Source of the DNA: Acidobacteriota bacterium
GTDB taxonomy: Bacteria > Acidobacteriota > Blastocatellia > Pyrinomonadales > Pyrinomonadaceae
Length of the DNA stretch: 64,000 nt
Reading direction: 5' to 3'
Assembly: GCA_029781855.1 (NCBI GenBank)
Contig: JAKOVX010000039.1
Span: forward strand, 1 to 64,000
Shown: positions 52,245 through 61,018 of the stretch, in pieces
How positions within the stretch are numbered: the stretch's first letter is position 1
Layout: each line of letters opens with the position of its first letter
The notes under the pieces: generated by a model
Told to the model about the DNA's origin: nothing
What the model saw: only the letters and a program-made list of their open reading frames with translations
The model's database searches: none
Position numbers and translations under genes: made by a program

Positions 52245-54506
52245 ATGACTACAAGAATATTGTTGTTTGTTTTATTTTTGTTTTCATTCAGTGTCTATCC
52301 TCAGGGAAACGCCCCCAAGAAGTCTAATGCAGAATCTAAGCCGAAAAGTGTTCAGATAAATGATGAATTAGCTTCGCATCTGAGTGCCGCCGAAACCTAT
52401 CAGATCTCTGGCGACCTCGATAATGCCGCCGTTGAAAATCGAACGATTCTGGGAATTGCCTTGCAGCGCATGGGTGATGTCGCCGTCGAAGAAGGGAGAT
52501 ATGACGACGCCGTGAATTTGTTAGTCGACGCGATAAGCTACTTGGACAATGCAGCGAACCGCACGAGCCTCGCGATCGCGTATCAGCGGATGTACAAGTT
52601 CGACCAGGCCCTGGCGGAAGCACAGAACGCCGTCACAATTGACCCAAAATACACGAGTGCTCATTACGTTCTCGGAAATGTTTACTTTTCCAAGGGAGAC
52701 TATAAGTCGGCGCTCCCGGAACTTGAGAACGTCTTTCGGACCGCACCGGATTTCGACATCGCGCAAGCTCTCGGACTGACCTATTTGTTCCTGAGGCAAC
52801 CGGAACGCGCCAAGCTCTTGTTTGAAGAAATACAGATCTCCGCAGGTAAGGAAAGCCCTGACCTTCATCTTGTATTCGCACAGTCCTATCAAAAGGCTAA
52901 CTATCCGGCGGAGGCCGAGCGCGAGATCAGGCGTGCCCTTGAAATGGACCCCAAACATCCCAAAGCGCAATTCTATTTGGGGTACTTGATCCTTCAGGAA
53001 GGCGGCAGTGAGCGACTAGCCGAGGCCGGGGCCGCATTTGATGAAGAGTTGAAAATAACTCCGGACGATTTCTTTTGCAATTTTTTCGCCGGCGTCGTGG
53101 CTTCGTCTGAGAATCAGCACGAAAAGGCGATCAAATATCTGCAAAAGGCCATAAAGATCAATCCTAATCAGGGTGGTGCATACCTTTTCCTTGGCCAGTC
53201 ACAGATCGAAACAAACGACCTTGTCGGAGCGGAAAAGAGCCTTCGTCAGGCAGTCGTGCTCGAGGGAGGCAAGCCGGAAAAAGAATATCAGTCGCGGCGG
53301 ACCCATTTTTTACTCGGCCGACTACTGGTCAAAACCGGACGCAAAGACGAAGGCGAGAAGGAACTCAAACTTTCCAGTGAACTGCAGGACAAATCAATAC
53401 AAAACGCCCGCGACGAAATTAACCAGATCTTGGGTAAGGTAGTCGGCGATGCTCCTACGAATCCGGGAAACGGCGAAAATACAGCGGCTGCCAAAGTCGT
53501 TTTGACGCCCGAAAGGTCTGCCGAGTTACGAAAGACCCGCGAGTACCTCAGCAACATTCTGGCACAGGCGTACGATAATCTCGGCGTGATCGCGGTTCAA
53601 AAGGGTCGCACTGCTGACGCTCTCGATAATTTTGCGTTTGCCTCAAAGTGGAAAAAGGACTTTCCGGGCCTGGATCGAAACTGGGGAATTGTCAGTTTTC
53701 GGGCAGGTCAGTTCGACAAGGCGATCGGTCCGCTTTCCCGGCACCTAAAGTCGGCCCCGAATGACGTATTGATCAGAAAGATGCTTGGCCTGAGCTACTA
53801 TTTCACAAAGGATGCGGCGAATGCGGTATTGACGCTTAAACCGATCGAACAGTCACCGGACCTCGATCCGGAACTTGCTTACTTTTATGGTATTTCGTTA
53901 ATCCAGTTGAAACGAAATCCGGAAGCCGTGTTGGTCTATGGCCGTGTGGCTGAAAACTCGCAGAAGAACGCGGAAGCATTGCTCTATGCCGCGCAGGGCT
54001 TCATGATGCTGGGCGATTACGCTCGGGCAGCCAAAGAACTCCGGGTTGTCGCATCGCTCGATCCGTCCAAGGCAAAGGTTAACTTCTATCTTGGGCAGAG
54101 TCTTATACGTCTTAATCGGTATGACGAAGCTGAAAAGGCGTTTACGCGAGAGTTGGAACTGAATCCAACCGATGCCGAGTCGAAATATCTCCTTGCCATG
54201 ACGTTGATCGAGAGAAAGATCGAACCCGAAAAGACGATCACTATTCTCCAGGAAGCGATCAGTTTGAAGTATGATTATGCCGACGCCCGCTATCAGTTGG
54301 GCAAGATCTTTCTGGAAAAGGGCGAGATCAACAGATCGATCGAGCAACTCGAGCTCGCCGCATCTTCCGACGCTGAAAAGGACTACATTCATTATCAGCT
54401 AAGTATTGCCTACCGTAAGGCTTCCCGAAAGGCGGACGCCGAACGCGAATTAGCTCGCTATCAGGAACTGAAGGCTGCCAATCGAAAGGCCGATTCGCCA
54501 ATGTGA
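52245..54506 (+). CDS. Secreted tetratricopeptide-repeat protein 1
   Basis: A 753-residue protein. ATG 52245 gives a signal peptide MTTRILLFVLFLFSFSVYPQ; the ribosome site is poor. Many TPR units fill it in two blocks (about 60-390 and 435-745), for example AEREIRRALEMDPKHPKAQFYLGYLI and YDEAEKAFTRELELNPTDAESKYLLA. A Gly/Asn/Pro-rich linker lies near 405-415. TPR superhelices bind partner peptides or proteins, so a scaffold for the receptor or CRTAC1 proteins in the periplasm is inferred. It is followed by a second TPR gene after four bases. Confidence 0.87.
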   Translation: MTTRILLFVLFLFSFSVYPQGNAPKKSNAESKPKSVQINDELASHLSAAETYQISGDLDNAAVENRTILGIALQRMGDVAVEEGRYDDAVNLLVDAISYLDNAANRTSLAIAYQRMYKFDQALAEAQNAVTIDPKYTSAHYVLGNVYFSKGDYKSALPELENVFRTAPDFDIAQALGLTYLFLRQPERAKLLFEEIQISAGKESPDLHLVFAQSYQKANYPAEAEREIRRALEMDPKHPKAQFYLGYLILQEGGSERLAEAGAAFDEELKITPDDFFCNFFAGVVASSENQHEKAIKYLQKAIKINPNQGGAYLFLGQSQIETNDLVGAEKSLRQAVVLEGGKPEKEYQSRRTHFLLGRLLVKTGRKDEGEKELKLSSELQDKSIQNARDEINQILGKVVGDAPTNPGNGENTAAAKVVLTPERSAELRKTREYLSNILAQAYDNLGVIAVQKGRTADALDNFAFASKWKKDFPGLDRNWGIVSFRAGQFDKAIGPLSRHLKSAPNDVLIRKMLGLSYYFTKDAANAVLTLKPIEQSPDLDPELAYFYGISLIQLKRNPEAVLVYGRVAENSQKNAEALLYAAQGFMMLGDYARAAKELRVVASLDPSKAKVNFYLGQSLIRLNRYDEAEKAFTRELELNPTDAESKYLLAMTLIERKIEPEKTITILQEAISLKYDYADARYQLGKIFLEKGEINRSIEQLELAASSDAEKDYIHYQLSIAYRKASRKADAERELARYQELKAANRKADSPM

Positions 54507-54510
54507 ACAG

Positions 54511-56049
54511 ATGCAAATTAGGGGAAATCGATCTATTCAAGGAGCGACGATCTGCCTGGTTCTTATTTGCCAGGTGATCGCGGTCCCGGCGCAAAAGACC
54601 GTCACGGACAGGAATGACCTCACCCTTTTTGAAAGGCAGATCGACGAAGGAAAATTCGCCGAGGTGGAAAAAGGCCTGTTCGACTATCTGATCGCCAACC
54701 CCAGAGATGCAAAGGGTTTCGCGTTGATGGCGAAAATGCGGCTCGGGCAAGGCCGCCCGAGCGAAGCAAGGTCGTTAGCGAGCAAGGCTTTAACGCTCGA
54801 CCCCAAACTGATGGCCGCGAAATTAAGTTTGGCTCAAGCGTATTTTCAACTTGGTGATTCTAAGGAGTCGCAATCGATCTTGGCCGGTATTTCAGAAACC
54901 GAGATATCTGAAAATTCGGCGGGTTTGGATTTCGCGCGGGTTTTCGCCCTCGTCGGCAATTGCCCGGCGGCACTCAAAGCGGCGGAGAAATTGCCCCTAA
55001 AAGTGAAAGATGGCGAGGCGTTGCCAATCCGCGCCAGATGTCTGCTGGAGACAGGCGACCGACAAGGTATCGAGTCGCTTATTAAGACAGCAAAAACGAT
55101 CGCACGTCAAAACCCGGAGATAGCGGTCAGGTTTGCCGAGGTTTTGAGCAAGGGAGGGCTTAATGATGAGGTAGTTGCGATCTTGAGGCCGGTAATCATA
55201 TCAAATCCGCGAAACGTAGCTGCCCTGGCTCTTCTGGCAAAGTCCGAGATATATCTAAAGGAACTTGCGAATGCCAAAATTCACCTCGCCCAGGCTGAGA
55301 AATTGCAGCCAAATTCGTCGGAACTGCTTTTTGTCAGGTCGCTTTTGGAAAGTGAGCTAGGAAACAACACAGGTTCCGTGGTCCTGTTGGAAAAAGCCCT
55401 GGTTGCGGACCCAAATAATACCGACGTCCTCTCACGACTTGTCGTTACCGCGATGCGGGCAAATCAGGCCGCAAAAGCTGTCCGTGCGGCGGAGAGACTG
55501 ATCGGCCTCAAGCCTGACGATCTGGAATTCTTGTATCTTTACGGAGCCGCTTCCCTGCAAAACAATGATCTGCAACAGGCTGAATCGTCGTTGACCAAAT
55601 ATCTCGGAGCGCGCCCCAACGATTCGCGTGGATGCCTCGCTCTCGGTTTGACGTTCGCAGCACAGAAGGACAAATTGCTGACGGCCCGCCAACAGCTGCA
55701 GCATTGTCTTGATATAAACCCGAATGCCTATGAAGCGGCGTATCAACTCGGGTTGTCGTACAAGACTCAGGGCGATATGGTAAAGGCAACGGAATATTTG
55801 GAGCAAACAGTTCGGCTTGCGCCAAATTACGCATTGTCGCTCCGCGATCTAGGGGCGGTATATCTTCAGACGGGAGCCGAGGCAAAGGCTCGCCCACTGT
55901 TGGAAAAGGCCGTAATGCTTGACCCAAATGATGCCGATACACATTTTCAGCTGAGCCGACTATACAATTTGATCGGCGAACGCGCGTTAGGGCAGAAACA
56001 CCTGGAGCTCTTTCAGAAACTAAAAAACCCGAAGAAAGACGGAATGTAA
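54511..56049 (+). CDS. Secreted tetratricopeptide-repeat protein 2
   Basis: A 512-residue protein with an N-terminal signal (ICLVLICQVIAVPAQ). Degenerate TPRs extend over most of the length; clearer ones are near 330-500 (AYQLGLSYKTQGDMVKATEY and ALSLRDLGAVYLQTGAEAKA). It starts four bases after TPR protein 1 without its own ribosome site, and its stop shares one base with the following CRTAC1 start, so the three are translationally linked. Domain type is clear; function is inferred only as a scaffold. Confidence 0.86.
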   Translation: MQIRGNRSIQGATICLVLICQVIAVPAQKTVTDRNDLTLFERQIDEGKFAEVEKGLFDYLIANPRDAKGFALMAKMRLGQGRPSEARSLASKALTLDPKLMAAKLSLAQAYFQLGDSKESQSILAGISETEISENSAGLDFARVFALVGNCPAALKAAEKLPLKVKDGEALPIRARCLLETGDRQGIESLIKTAKTIARQNPEIAVRFAEVLSKGGLNDEVVAILRPVIISNPRNVAALALLAKSEIYLKELANAKIHLAQAEKLQPNSSELLFVRSLLESELGNNTGSVVLLEKALVADPNNTDVLSRLVVTAMRANQAAKAVRAAERLIGLKPDDLEFLYLYGAASLQNNDLQQAESSLTKYLGARPNDSRGCLALGLTFAAQKDKLLTARQQLQHCLDINPNAYEAAYQLGLSYKTQGDMVKATEYLEQTVRLAPNYALSLRDLGAVYLQTGAEAKARPLLEKAVMLDPNDADTHFQLSRLYNLIGERALGQKHLELFQKLKNPKKDGM

Positions 56050-57779
56050 TGATAAAAGCCAGAGTCATAGTTGCTATTAGCATGGTGTCGATCTTCTTCT
56101 CTCTGGGAGTTGCGGCACAGTCGGACGTTTGCAAAGACCGTAAAATACCGCAATTAACAGATATATATTCGAAAACGGGCATCAAATTTGTCCATTCTTC
56201 GTCACCTGACAAGAAGTACATTGTCGAATCGATGAGCGGCGGGGTCTTATTGATAGATTACGACCGCGATGGCTTCCTGGACATTTATTTCACCAATGCC
56301 CCGACGGTTGAGATGGCATTGAAGAACCAAAAGTCTAAAAGTCAGCTTTACCACAATAATGGCGACGGTACGTTCACCGATGTGACGGACAAGGCGGGAG
56401 TAGGGTATCCGGGATTTGCAATGGGCGGTGCGGTCGGAGATTTCAATAATGATGGATTCCCCGATATGTATATCAGCGGCCTCGGTGGAAATGTCCTATA
56501 CGAGAACAACGGCGACGGAACTTTCACGAATGTAACTGCAAAGGCCGGCGTTGCGGGCGGCCGTTGGTCGGCGGGCGTGGCGTTTGGAGATTATGACGGC
56601 GACGGATTTCTGGACCTTTTTGTCGCAAATTACGTTGATTTCAAACTCAACGATCTTCCCGAATTTGGCTCACAGCCGACATGCAAATTTCGCGGGGTCG
56701 ATGTTCAATGTGGGCCAAGAGGTCTGAAAGGTGCCGGAGACCAGGTTTACCACAATAATGGCGACGGGACGTTTACCGAGGTTTCAAAGCAGCTTGGGCT
56801 CGATGACCCGCAGGGCTACTATGGTATGCAGCCGATCCTGTCGGATTTCGGCAATACCGGCAGGCTTGACGTCTACGTTACCAACGATTCGACGCCGAAC
56901 TTCTTTTACCGCAACGACGGCAAAGGGAAATTTTCGAATATAGGTCTGATCTCCGGAACAGCCGTGAGCGGTGATGGATCGGAGCAGGGCTCAATGGGCG
57001 TCACGGTCGGCGACTACCTGCACACCGGAAACTTTGCGATCTACATCACCAATTTCGTTGACGAATTCAACACGCTATACCGCAATGACGGTAATTACGA
57101 TTTTACCGATGTTTCGTTCAATGCAAAGGTGGCGCAATCCTCCCGGCCGTATGTTGGATGGGGAACCGGCTTTTTTGATTTGGACAACGATACGTGGCTC
57201 GATCTGTTTGTTGTTAACGGGCATGTTTATCCGCAGATGGACCAGATCTCGTCGGGCGCGAGATATAAACAAGGCAAGTTATTGTTCCTCAATCAGGGGG
57301 ATTCGACATTTTGCAATGCGACATCTCTCGGCGGCCCGGACCTTTCGGAACTTCGCGTTTCCCGCGGTGCCGCGTTCGGCGATCTGGATAATGACGGAAA
57401 CATCGACATCGTCGTTGAGGATCTCGATAGTTCACCGATGATCCTTAAGAACGAAGGTGACAAGTCGAACCACTGGATCACCCTAGAACTAGGAGCTAAA
57501 CAAGGGAACCCGCTTGCGATCGGCGCACGCGTCAAGATCACGACCGGCAAGGTCGTTCAGAACGAAGAGGTCCGGAGCGGCGGCAGTTACATTTCCCAAA
57601 ATGATCTGAGGGTCCATTTCGGGCTCGGAAAAGCGACAAAGGTCGATTCGATCGAGATTCGCTGGAACTCCGGAAAGGTTGAGACGATCAAGGACGTGCA
57701 GGCGGATAAGTTCTACGCGATACTCGAGGGAGAAGGTATCGTACCGTTCGAGAAGATCCGGCCAAAGGCGAAGAAGTAA
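56049..57779 (+). CDS. CRTAC1-family protein (FG-GAP/VCBS propeller + ASPIC/UnbV domain), copy 1
   Basis: A 576-residue secreted protein with a signal peptide ending VAAQ. Seven propeller blades carry DxDxDG-type calcium loops. Blades 1-3 and 7 are intact (DYDRDGFLD, DFNNDGFPD, DYDGDGFLD, DLDNDGNID), but 4-6 are degenerate (DFGNTGRLD, DYLHTGNFA, DLDNDTWLD). A Cys pair brackets CKFRGVDVQCGPRG. The C-terminal ASPIC/UnbV domain (about 480-555) contains RSGGSYISQNDLRVHFGLG. The biochemical role of these acidobacterial proteins is not established; calcium-dependent binding of a surface ligand is a reasonable guess. It overlaps the TPR gene by one base. Confidence 0.88.
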   Translation: MIKARVIVAISMVSIFFSLGVAAQSDVCKDRKIPQLTDIYSKTGIKFVHSSSPDKKYIVESMSGGVLLIDYDRDGFLDIYFTNAPTVEMALKNQKSKSQLYHNNGDGTFTDVTDKAGVGYPGFAMGGAVGDFNNDGFPDMYISGLGGNVLYENNGDGTFTNVTAKAGVAGGRWSAGVAFGDYDGDGFLDLFVANYVDFKLNDLPEFGSQPTCKFRGVDVQCGPRGLKGAGDQVYHNNGDGTFTEVSKQLGLDDPQGYYGMQPILSDFGNTGRLDVYVTNDSTPNFFYRNDGKGKFSNIGLISGTAVSGDGSEQGSMGVTVGDYLHTGNFAIYITNFVDEFNTLYRNDGNYDFTDVSFNAKVAQSSRPYVGWGTGFFDLDNDTWLDLFVVNGHVYPQMDQISSGARYKQGKLLFLNQGDSTFCNATSLGGPDLSELRVSRGAAFGDLDNDGNIDIVVEDLDSSPMILKNEGDKSNHWITLELGAKQGNPLAIGARVKITTGKVVQNEEVRSGGSYISQNDLRVHFGLGKATKVDSIEIRWNSGKVETIKDVQADKFYAILEGEGIVPFEKIRPKAKK

Positions 57780-57821
57780 GTCGTCGCCCGTACTGATCAG
57801 ACAAGGGTATCGGCCTAAAAC

Positions 57822-59531
57822 GTGATTCGTATCCTATTATCAATTGTTGTTTTTCTTTCTCTGCTGACAGCAGCGTCTGCGCAGTCACCGGCGATCAAAT
57901 TCCGCGACATCTCAGCGTCGAGCGGCGTGAATGTTTCGCACATCGCAACACCAGAGAACCGTTACATTGTCGAATCGATGAGCGGCGGCGTTGCTCTTTT
58001 CGATTGCGACGGCGATGGATATCTGGACATAGCGACCGTCAACGGTTCGTCGGTCGACCGTTTTAAGACGGGAGGCGATCTCTTTGTCACCCTTTACCGA
58101 CAGGTCGACGGAGCAAAAAGTAAAACTCCAAAATTTGAGAATGTTACAGCGTCTGCCGGGCTTACCCGCAAAGGCTGGGGTATGGGCGTCACTGCGGTCG
58201 ATCTCGACAACGACGGGATCCTCGACCTCTTTGTAACCGGTTTCGGCGCAAATGCGGTTTACAAGGGCAAAGGTGGGTGCAAATTTACCGATGTGACTGA
58301 AAAGTCGGGGTTGAAGGGCAGCGGTTTCATGACGGGAGCGGCTTGGGCCGACTACGACCGCGATGGTGACCTCGACGTCCTTGTGGCACGCTACGTCTCG
58401 CTTGATCTAGATCATCTTCCGGTTTTTGGCAGTTCGATCACCTGCTCGTTCAAGGGCATCCGGGTTCAATGCGGCCCACGTGGCCTGCCTGGTGAAACTG
58501 ACCTCTTTTTTCGAAACAAAGGTGACGGAACGTTCGAGGAGGTCGCGTCAAAGGTCGGGGTTCAGGATGCCAAGAAGTACTACGGGCTCGGGGTCGAGTG
58601 GTGCGACTACGACAACGACGGCTGGCCGGACGTCTATGTAGCTAACGACGGAACACCGAACTATCTTTATCGCAACAACCACGACGGCACATTCGAGGAC
58701 GTCGGTTTTCAGACCGGGACAAGTTACAGCGGTGACGGCGTTGAGCAGGGATCGATGGGCGTTGCCTGGGGCGATTATGACCTGGACGGCATGATGGACC
58801 TGTTCGTCACGAATTTTGACAACGAGCACAACACTCTGTACCGGAACCTCGGCTCGAAAGGGTTCCTGGACGTATCGATGGAAACGCGCGTCGGGCCTGT
58901 CAGCACTCCGTATGTCGGATGGGGAACCGGATTTGACGATCTCGACAACGACGGTTCGCAGGACCTTTTTGTAGTAAACGGGCATGTTTATCCTCAGATC
59001 GAGTTTGTAAAGAGCGACGATCAAATGGGTTTTCGACAGGAACTACTCCTTCATCGAAACCTCGGGAACGGCGTTTTCACCGAGATGTCCAAGGCTGCCG
59101 GCCTCCGCGATCTACCGTTGCGTTCGTCACGCGGTGCGGCATTCGGCGATCTCAATAATGACGGCCTGATAGACGTCATCGTGACAAATCTTGGCGAATT
59201 GCCTTTCGTATTATTGAACGTCACCGAAAACGAAAATCAACGGCTTTTGATCAAACTCGTCCAAAACGGAGGCAATCATGACGCGATCGGCTCGCGTGTG
59301 ACGCTTAAGACGGATAAGCGCACGATGATACGCGAGGTTCAGGCGGGTGGCAGCTATCTGTCGCAGAATGACACGCGGCTTCATTTCGGGCTCGGCAAGG
59401 GCGAGACTCTCGGATCCGTAACGATCCGGTGGAGCGATGGAAAGACTGAGCAACTAAAAGACATCAAGCCCAATCAGATGATCACTATTGCTGAAGGGAA
59501 GGGTGTATTTTCTTCGGCGGATCTTCGTTGA
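57822..59531 (+). CDS. CRTAC1-family protein, copy 2
   Basis: A 569-residue paralogue of the preceding protein, starting at GTG 57822 with signal MIRILLSIVVFLSLLTAASAQ. All seven calcium loops look usable (DCDGDGYLD, DLDNDGILD, DYDRDGDLD, DYDNDGWPD, DYDLDGMMD, DLDNDGSQD, DLNNDGLID). The CGPRGLPG Cys motif and the C-terminal ASPIC/UnbV domain (AGGSYLSQNDTRLHFGLGKG) are shared with copy 1. The gap from copy 1 is 42 bases. The contrast in calcium loops suggests the two copies have different partners or form an asymmetric pair. Confidence 0.88.
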   Translation: MIRILLSIVVFLSLLTAASAQSPAIKFRDISASSGVNVSHIATPENRYIVESMSGGVALFDCDGDGYLDIATVNGSSVDRFKTGGDLFVTLYRQVDGAKSKTPKFENVTASAGLTRKGWGMGVTAVDLDNDGILDLFVTGFGANAVYKGKGGCKFTDVTEKSGLKGSGFMTGAAWADYDRDGDLDVLVARYVSLDLDHLPVFGSSITCSFKGIRVQCGPRGLPGETDLFFRNKGDGTFEEVASKVGVQDAKKYYGLGVEWCDYDNDGWPDVYVANDGTPNYLYRNNHDGTFEDVGFQTGTSYSGDGVEQGSMGVAWGDYDLDGMMDLFVTNFDNEHNTLYRNLGSKGFLDVSMETRVGPVSTPYVGWGTGFDDLDNDGSQDLFVVNGHVYPQIEFVKSDDQMGFRQELLLHRNLGNGVFTEMSKAAGLRDLPLRSSRGAAFGDLNNDGLIDVIVTNLGELPFVLLNVTENENQRLLIKLVQNGGNHDAIGSRVTLKTDKRTMIREVQAGGSYLSQNDTRLHFGLGKGETLGSVTIRWSDGKTEQLKDIKPNQMITIAEGKGVFSSADLR

Positions 59532-59636
59532 GGAAAAACTTTTGTTGATAACTACAACAAAGTGGACTAAAATGTCATTAACAACCGCCAAATACAACTC
59601 ATTTAGAAGAAAGTTAAGCTCTTTGAGGTAGATGAA

Positions 59637-60257
59637 ATGAAAAAAGTATTTATATCGATCTCCTTCATATTCGCGGCCGCCGTTTCGTCCTGCCTGTTCG
59701 CTCAGACGCCAGCAGGGGCAGGCGCACCGCCAGGTGCGGGCGACAGGAATTTGGCGGGCGACGATATCAAGACACGCTCGATCGAAATGGAGCGTATGAA
59801 ACAGGAGTCCGAGAGGACCGAGGCTGCGTTGTTTGCTCCGATAAACAAGGATATTTCGTCAAAATTCCCCCAGATAAAGGAAGATTTTGAGGGTATTCAA
59901 ATGGCTGATGCGGCGATCATTAAAGCGTATTCGAGCGGCAAGACGATCGATTACCACGCTATATCGGTATTCGCGGACGAGATCTCAAAGAAATCAAAGC
60001 GGCTCGATTCCAACCTGTTTGCGTTACCCGGAGATAAGAAAGACGATAAGACCGATGCAGTTAAGCCCGACAAGGTTCGACCCGTCCGGGACCTGATCGT
60101 CGATCTTGACAACGCGATCGGTGACTTCGTCTCCAGCAAGATCTTCGCGAACATCAAGGTGATAGAACCGAGCGTAGCCATAAAGACACGAACCGACTTG
60201 CTCAAGGTGTTGCACCTGAGCGAGGAGCTTTCGGTAAGCGCAAAGGAACAGAAATAG
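59637..60257 (+). CDS. Small secreted protein of unknown function, paralogue A
   Basis: A 206-residue protein with GAGG eight bases before ATG 59637 and a signal peptide ending LFAQ. A Pro/Gly/Ala-rich segment (about 25-40) leads to a helical region with IKEDFEGIQ (about 82-90), and a C-terminal VRDLIVDLDNAIGDFVSSKIF motif. The next gene encodes a protein with the same motifs in the same order. I recognise no known domain. Its position after the CRTAC1 genes suggests a linked role. Confidence 0.75.
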   Translation: MKKVFISISFIFAAAVSSCLFAQTPAGAGAPPGAGDRNLAGDDIKTRSIEMERMKQESERTEAALFAPINKDISSKFPQIKEDFEGIQMADAAIIKAYSSGKTIDYHAISVFADEISKKSKRLDSNLFALPGDKKDDKTDAVKPDKVRPVRDLIVDLDNAIGDFVSSKIFANIKVIEPSVAIKTRTDLLKVLHLSEELSVSAKEQK

Positions 60258-60302
60258 TCGTTTGCCGTTGATCCTGAGACGGAGATCTGGAGGCTGACGG
60301 AG

Positions 60303-60911
60303 GTGAAAATTACTATCTTCGGTGTTTCGGGGCTCATATTGTTGGCATCGGTTGCGGTGTTTGCCCAGTTGCCGCCGCCACCCGTTCCGAGTGTGGAAAC
60401 CGAAGTGCGGGACGCCAATTCGGGCAGAATGCGCGAGCTGCAGCTTGAACGTTTTCGAAGGGACGCGAACAAACTCCGCCCAACGGAAACGTCGGCCGAG
60501 GCCGAGATGAGGTTTGCCAGGATCAAAGAAGACTTCGAAGGGATTCAAAAGCTTCAGAGCGGCATCGTCAAAACCTATACGACCGGACGGACAGTGGATT
60601 TCGACAGGATCCAGCGTTTTGCGGCTGAAATGAATAAACGGGCGGTTCGACTCGGGTCCAATTATTTCGGTTGGGATGCTGATGAGTTCAGGGACGGGCG
60701 GCCGCAACCGACCTCTAAAAAGAGCGTCCGTGACCTGATCATCGAACTCGACAAGAGATTGGGCGAATTTGTCGGCAGTCCATTATTTCGTGACCATGTA
60801 GTGGTAGATGCCGCCGAAAACACCAAGGCAGAATCAACCCTGAAACGGGTGGTCGCATTAAGTGCCGCGTTGAACATTGCGGCGGCCAAACAATCCAGAC
60901 CGTCAAACTAG
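60303..60911 (+). CDS. Small secreted protein of unknown function, paralogue B
   Basis: A 202-residue protein starting at GTG 60303 behind GGAGG, with a signal peptide ending AVFAQ and a Pro-rich linker. It shares with paralogue A the motif IKEDFEGIQ, the following I.K.Y..G.T.D pattern, and VRDLIIELDKRLGEFV near residues 140-155. Predicted mostly helical. No known family was recognised. The pair are 45 bases apart and probably co-expressed. Confidence 0.75.
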   Translation: MKITIFGVSGLILLASVAVFAQLPPPPVPSVETEVRDANSGRMRELQLERFRRDANKLRPTETSAEAEMRFARIKEDFEGIQKLQSGIVKTYTTGRTVDFDRIQRFAAEMNKRAVRLGSNYFGWDADEFRDGRPQPTSKKSVRDLIIELDKRLGEFVGSPLFRDHVVVDAAENTKAESTLKRVVALSAALNIAAAKQSRPSN

Positions 60912-61018
60912 CGGATCGTCAAGGCTGCGTTGGCCTGAGTTTACACCTGTACGCGAACAATCTGATCCCGGCGGCTCAGCGCTTATCGATCCTTGATCGG
61001 CTAGTGTAGAGTTCGTCT

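Noticed and set aside
59539..59562. Terminator after the second CRTAC1 gene
   Set aside because: The TTTGTTG/CAACAAA stem is AT-only to weak and is not followed by a T tract.
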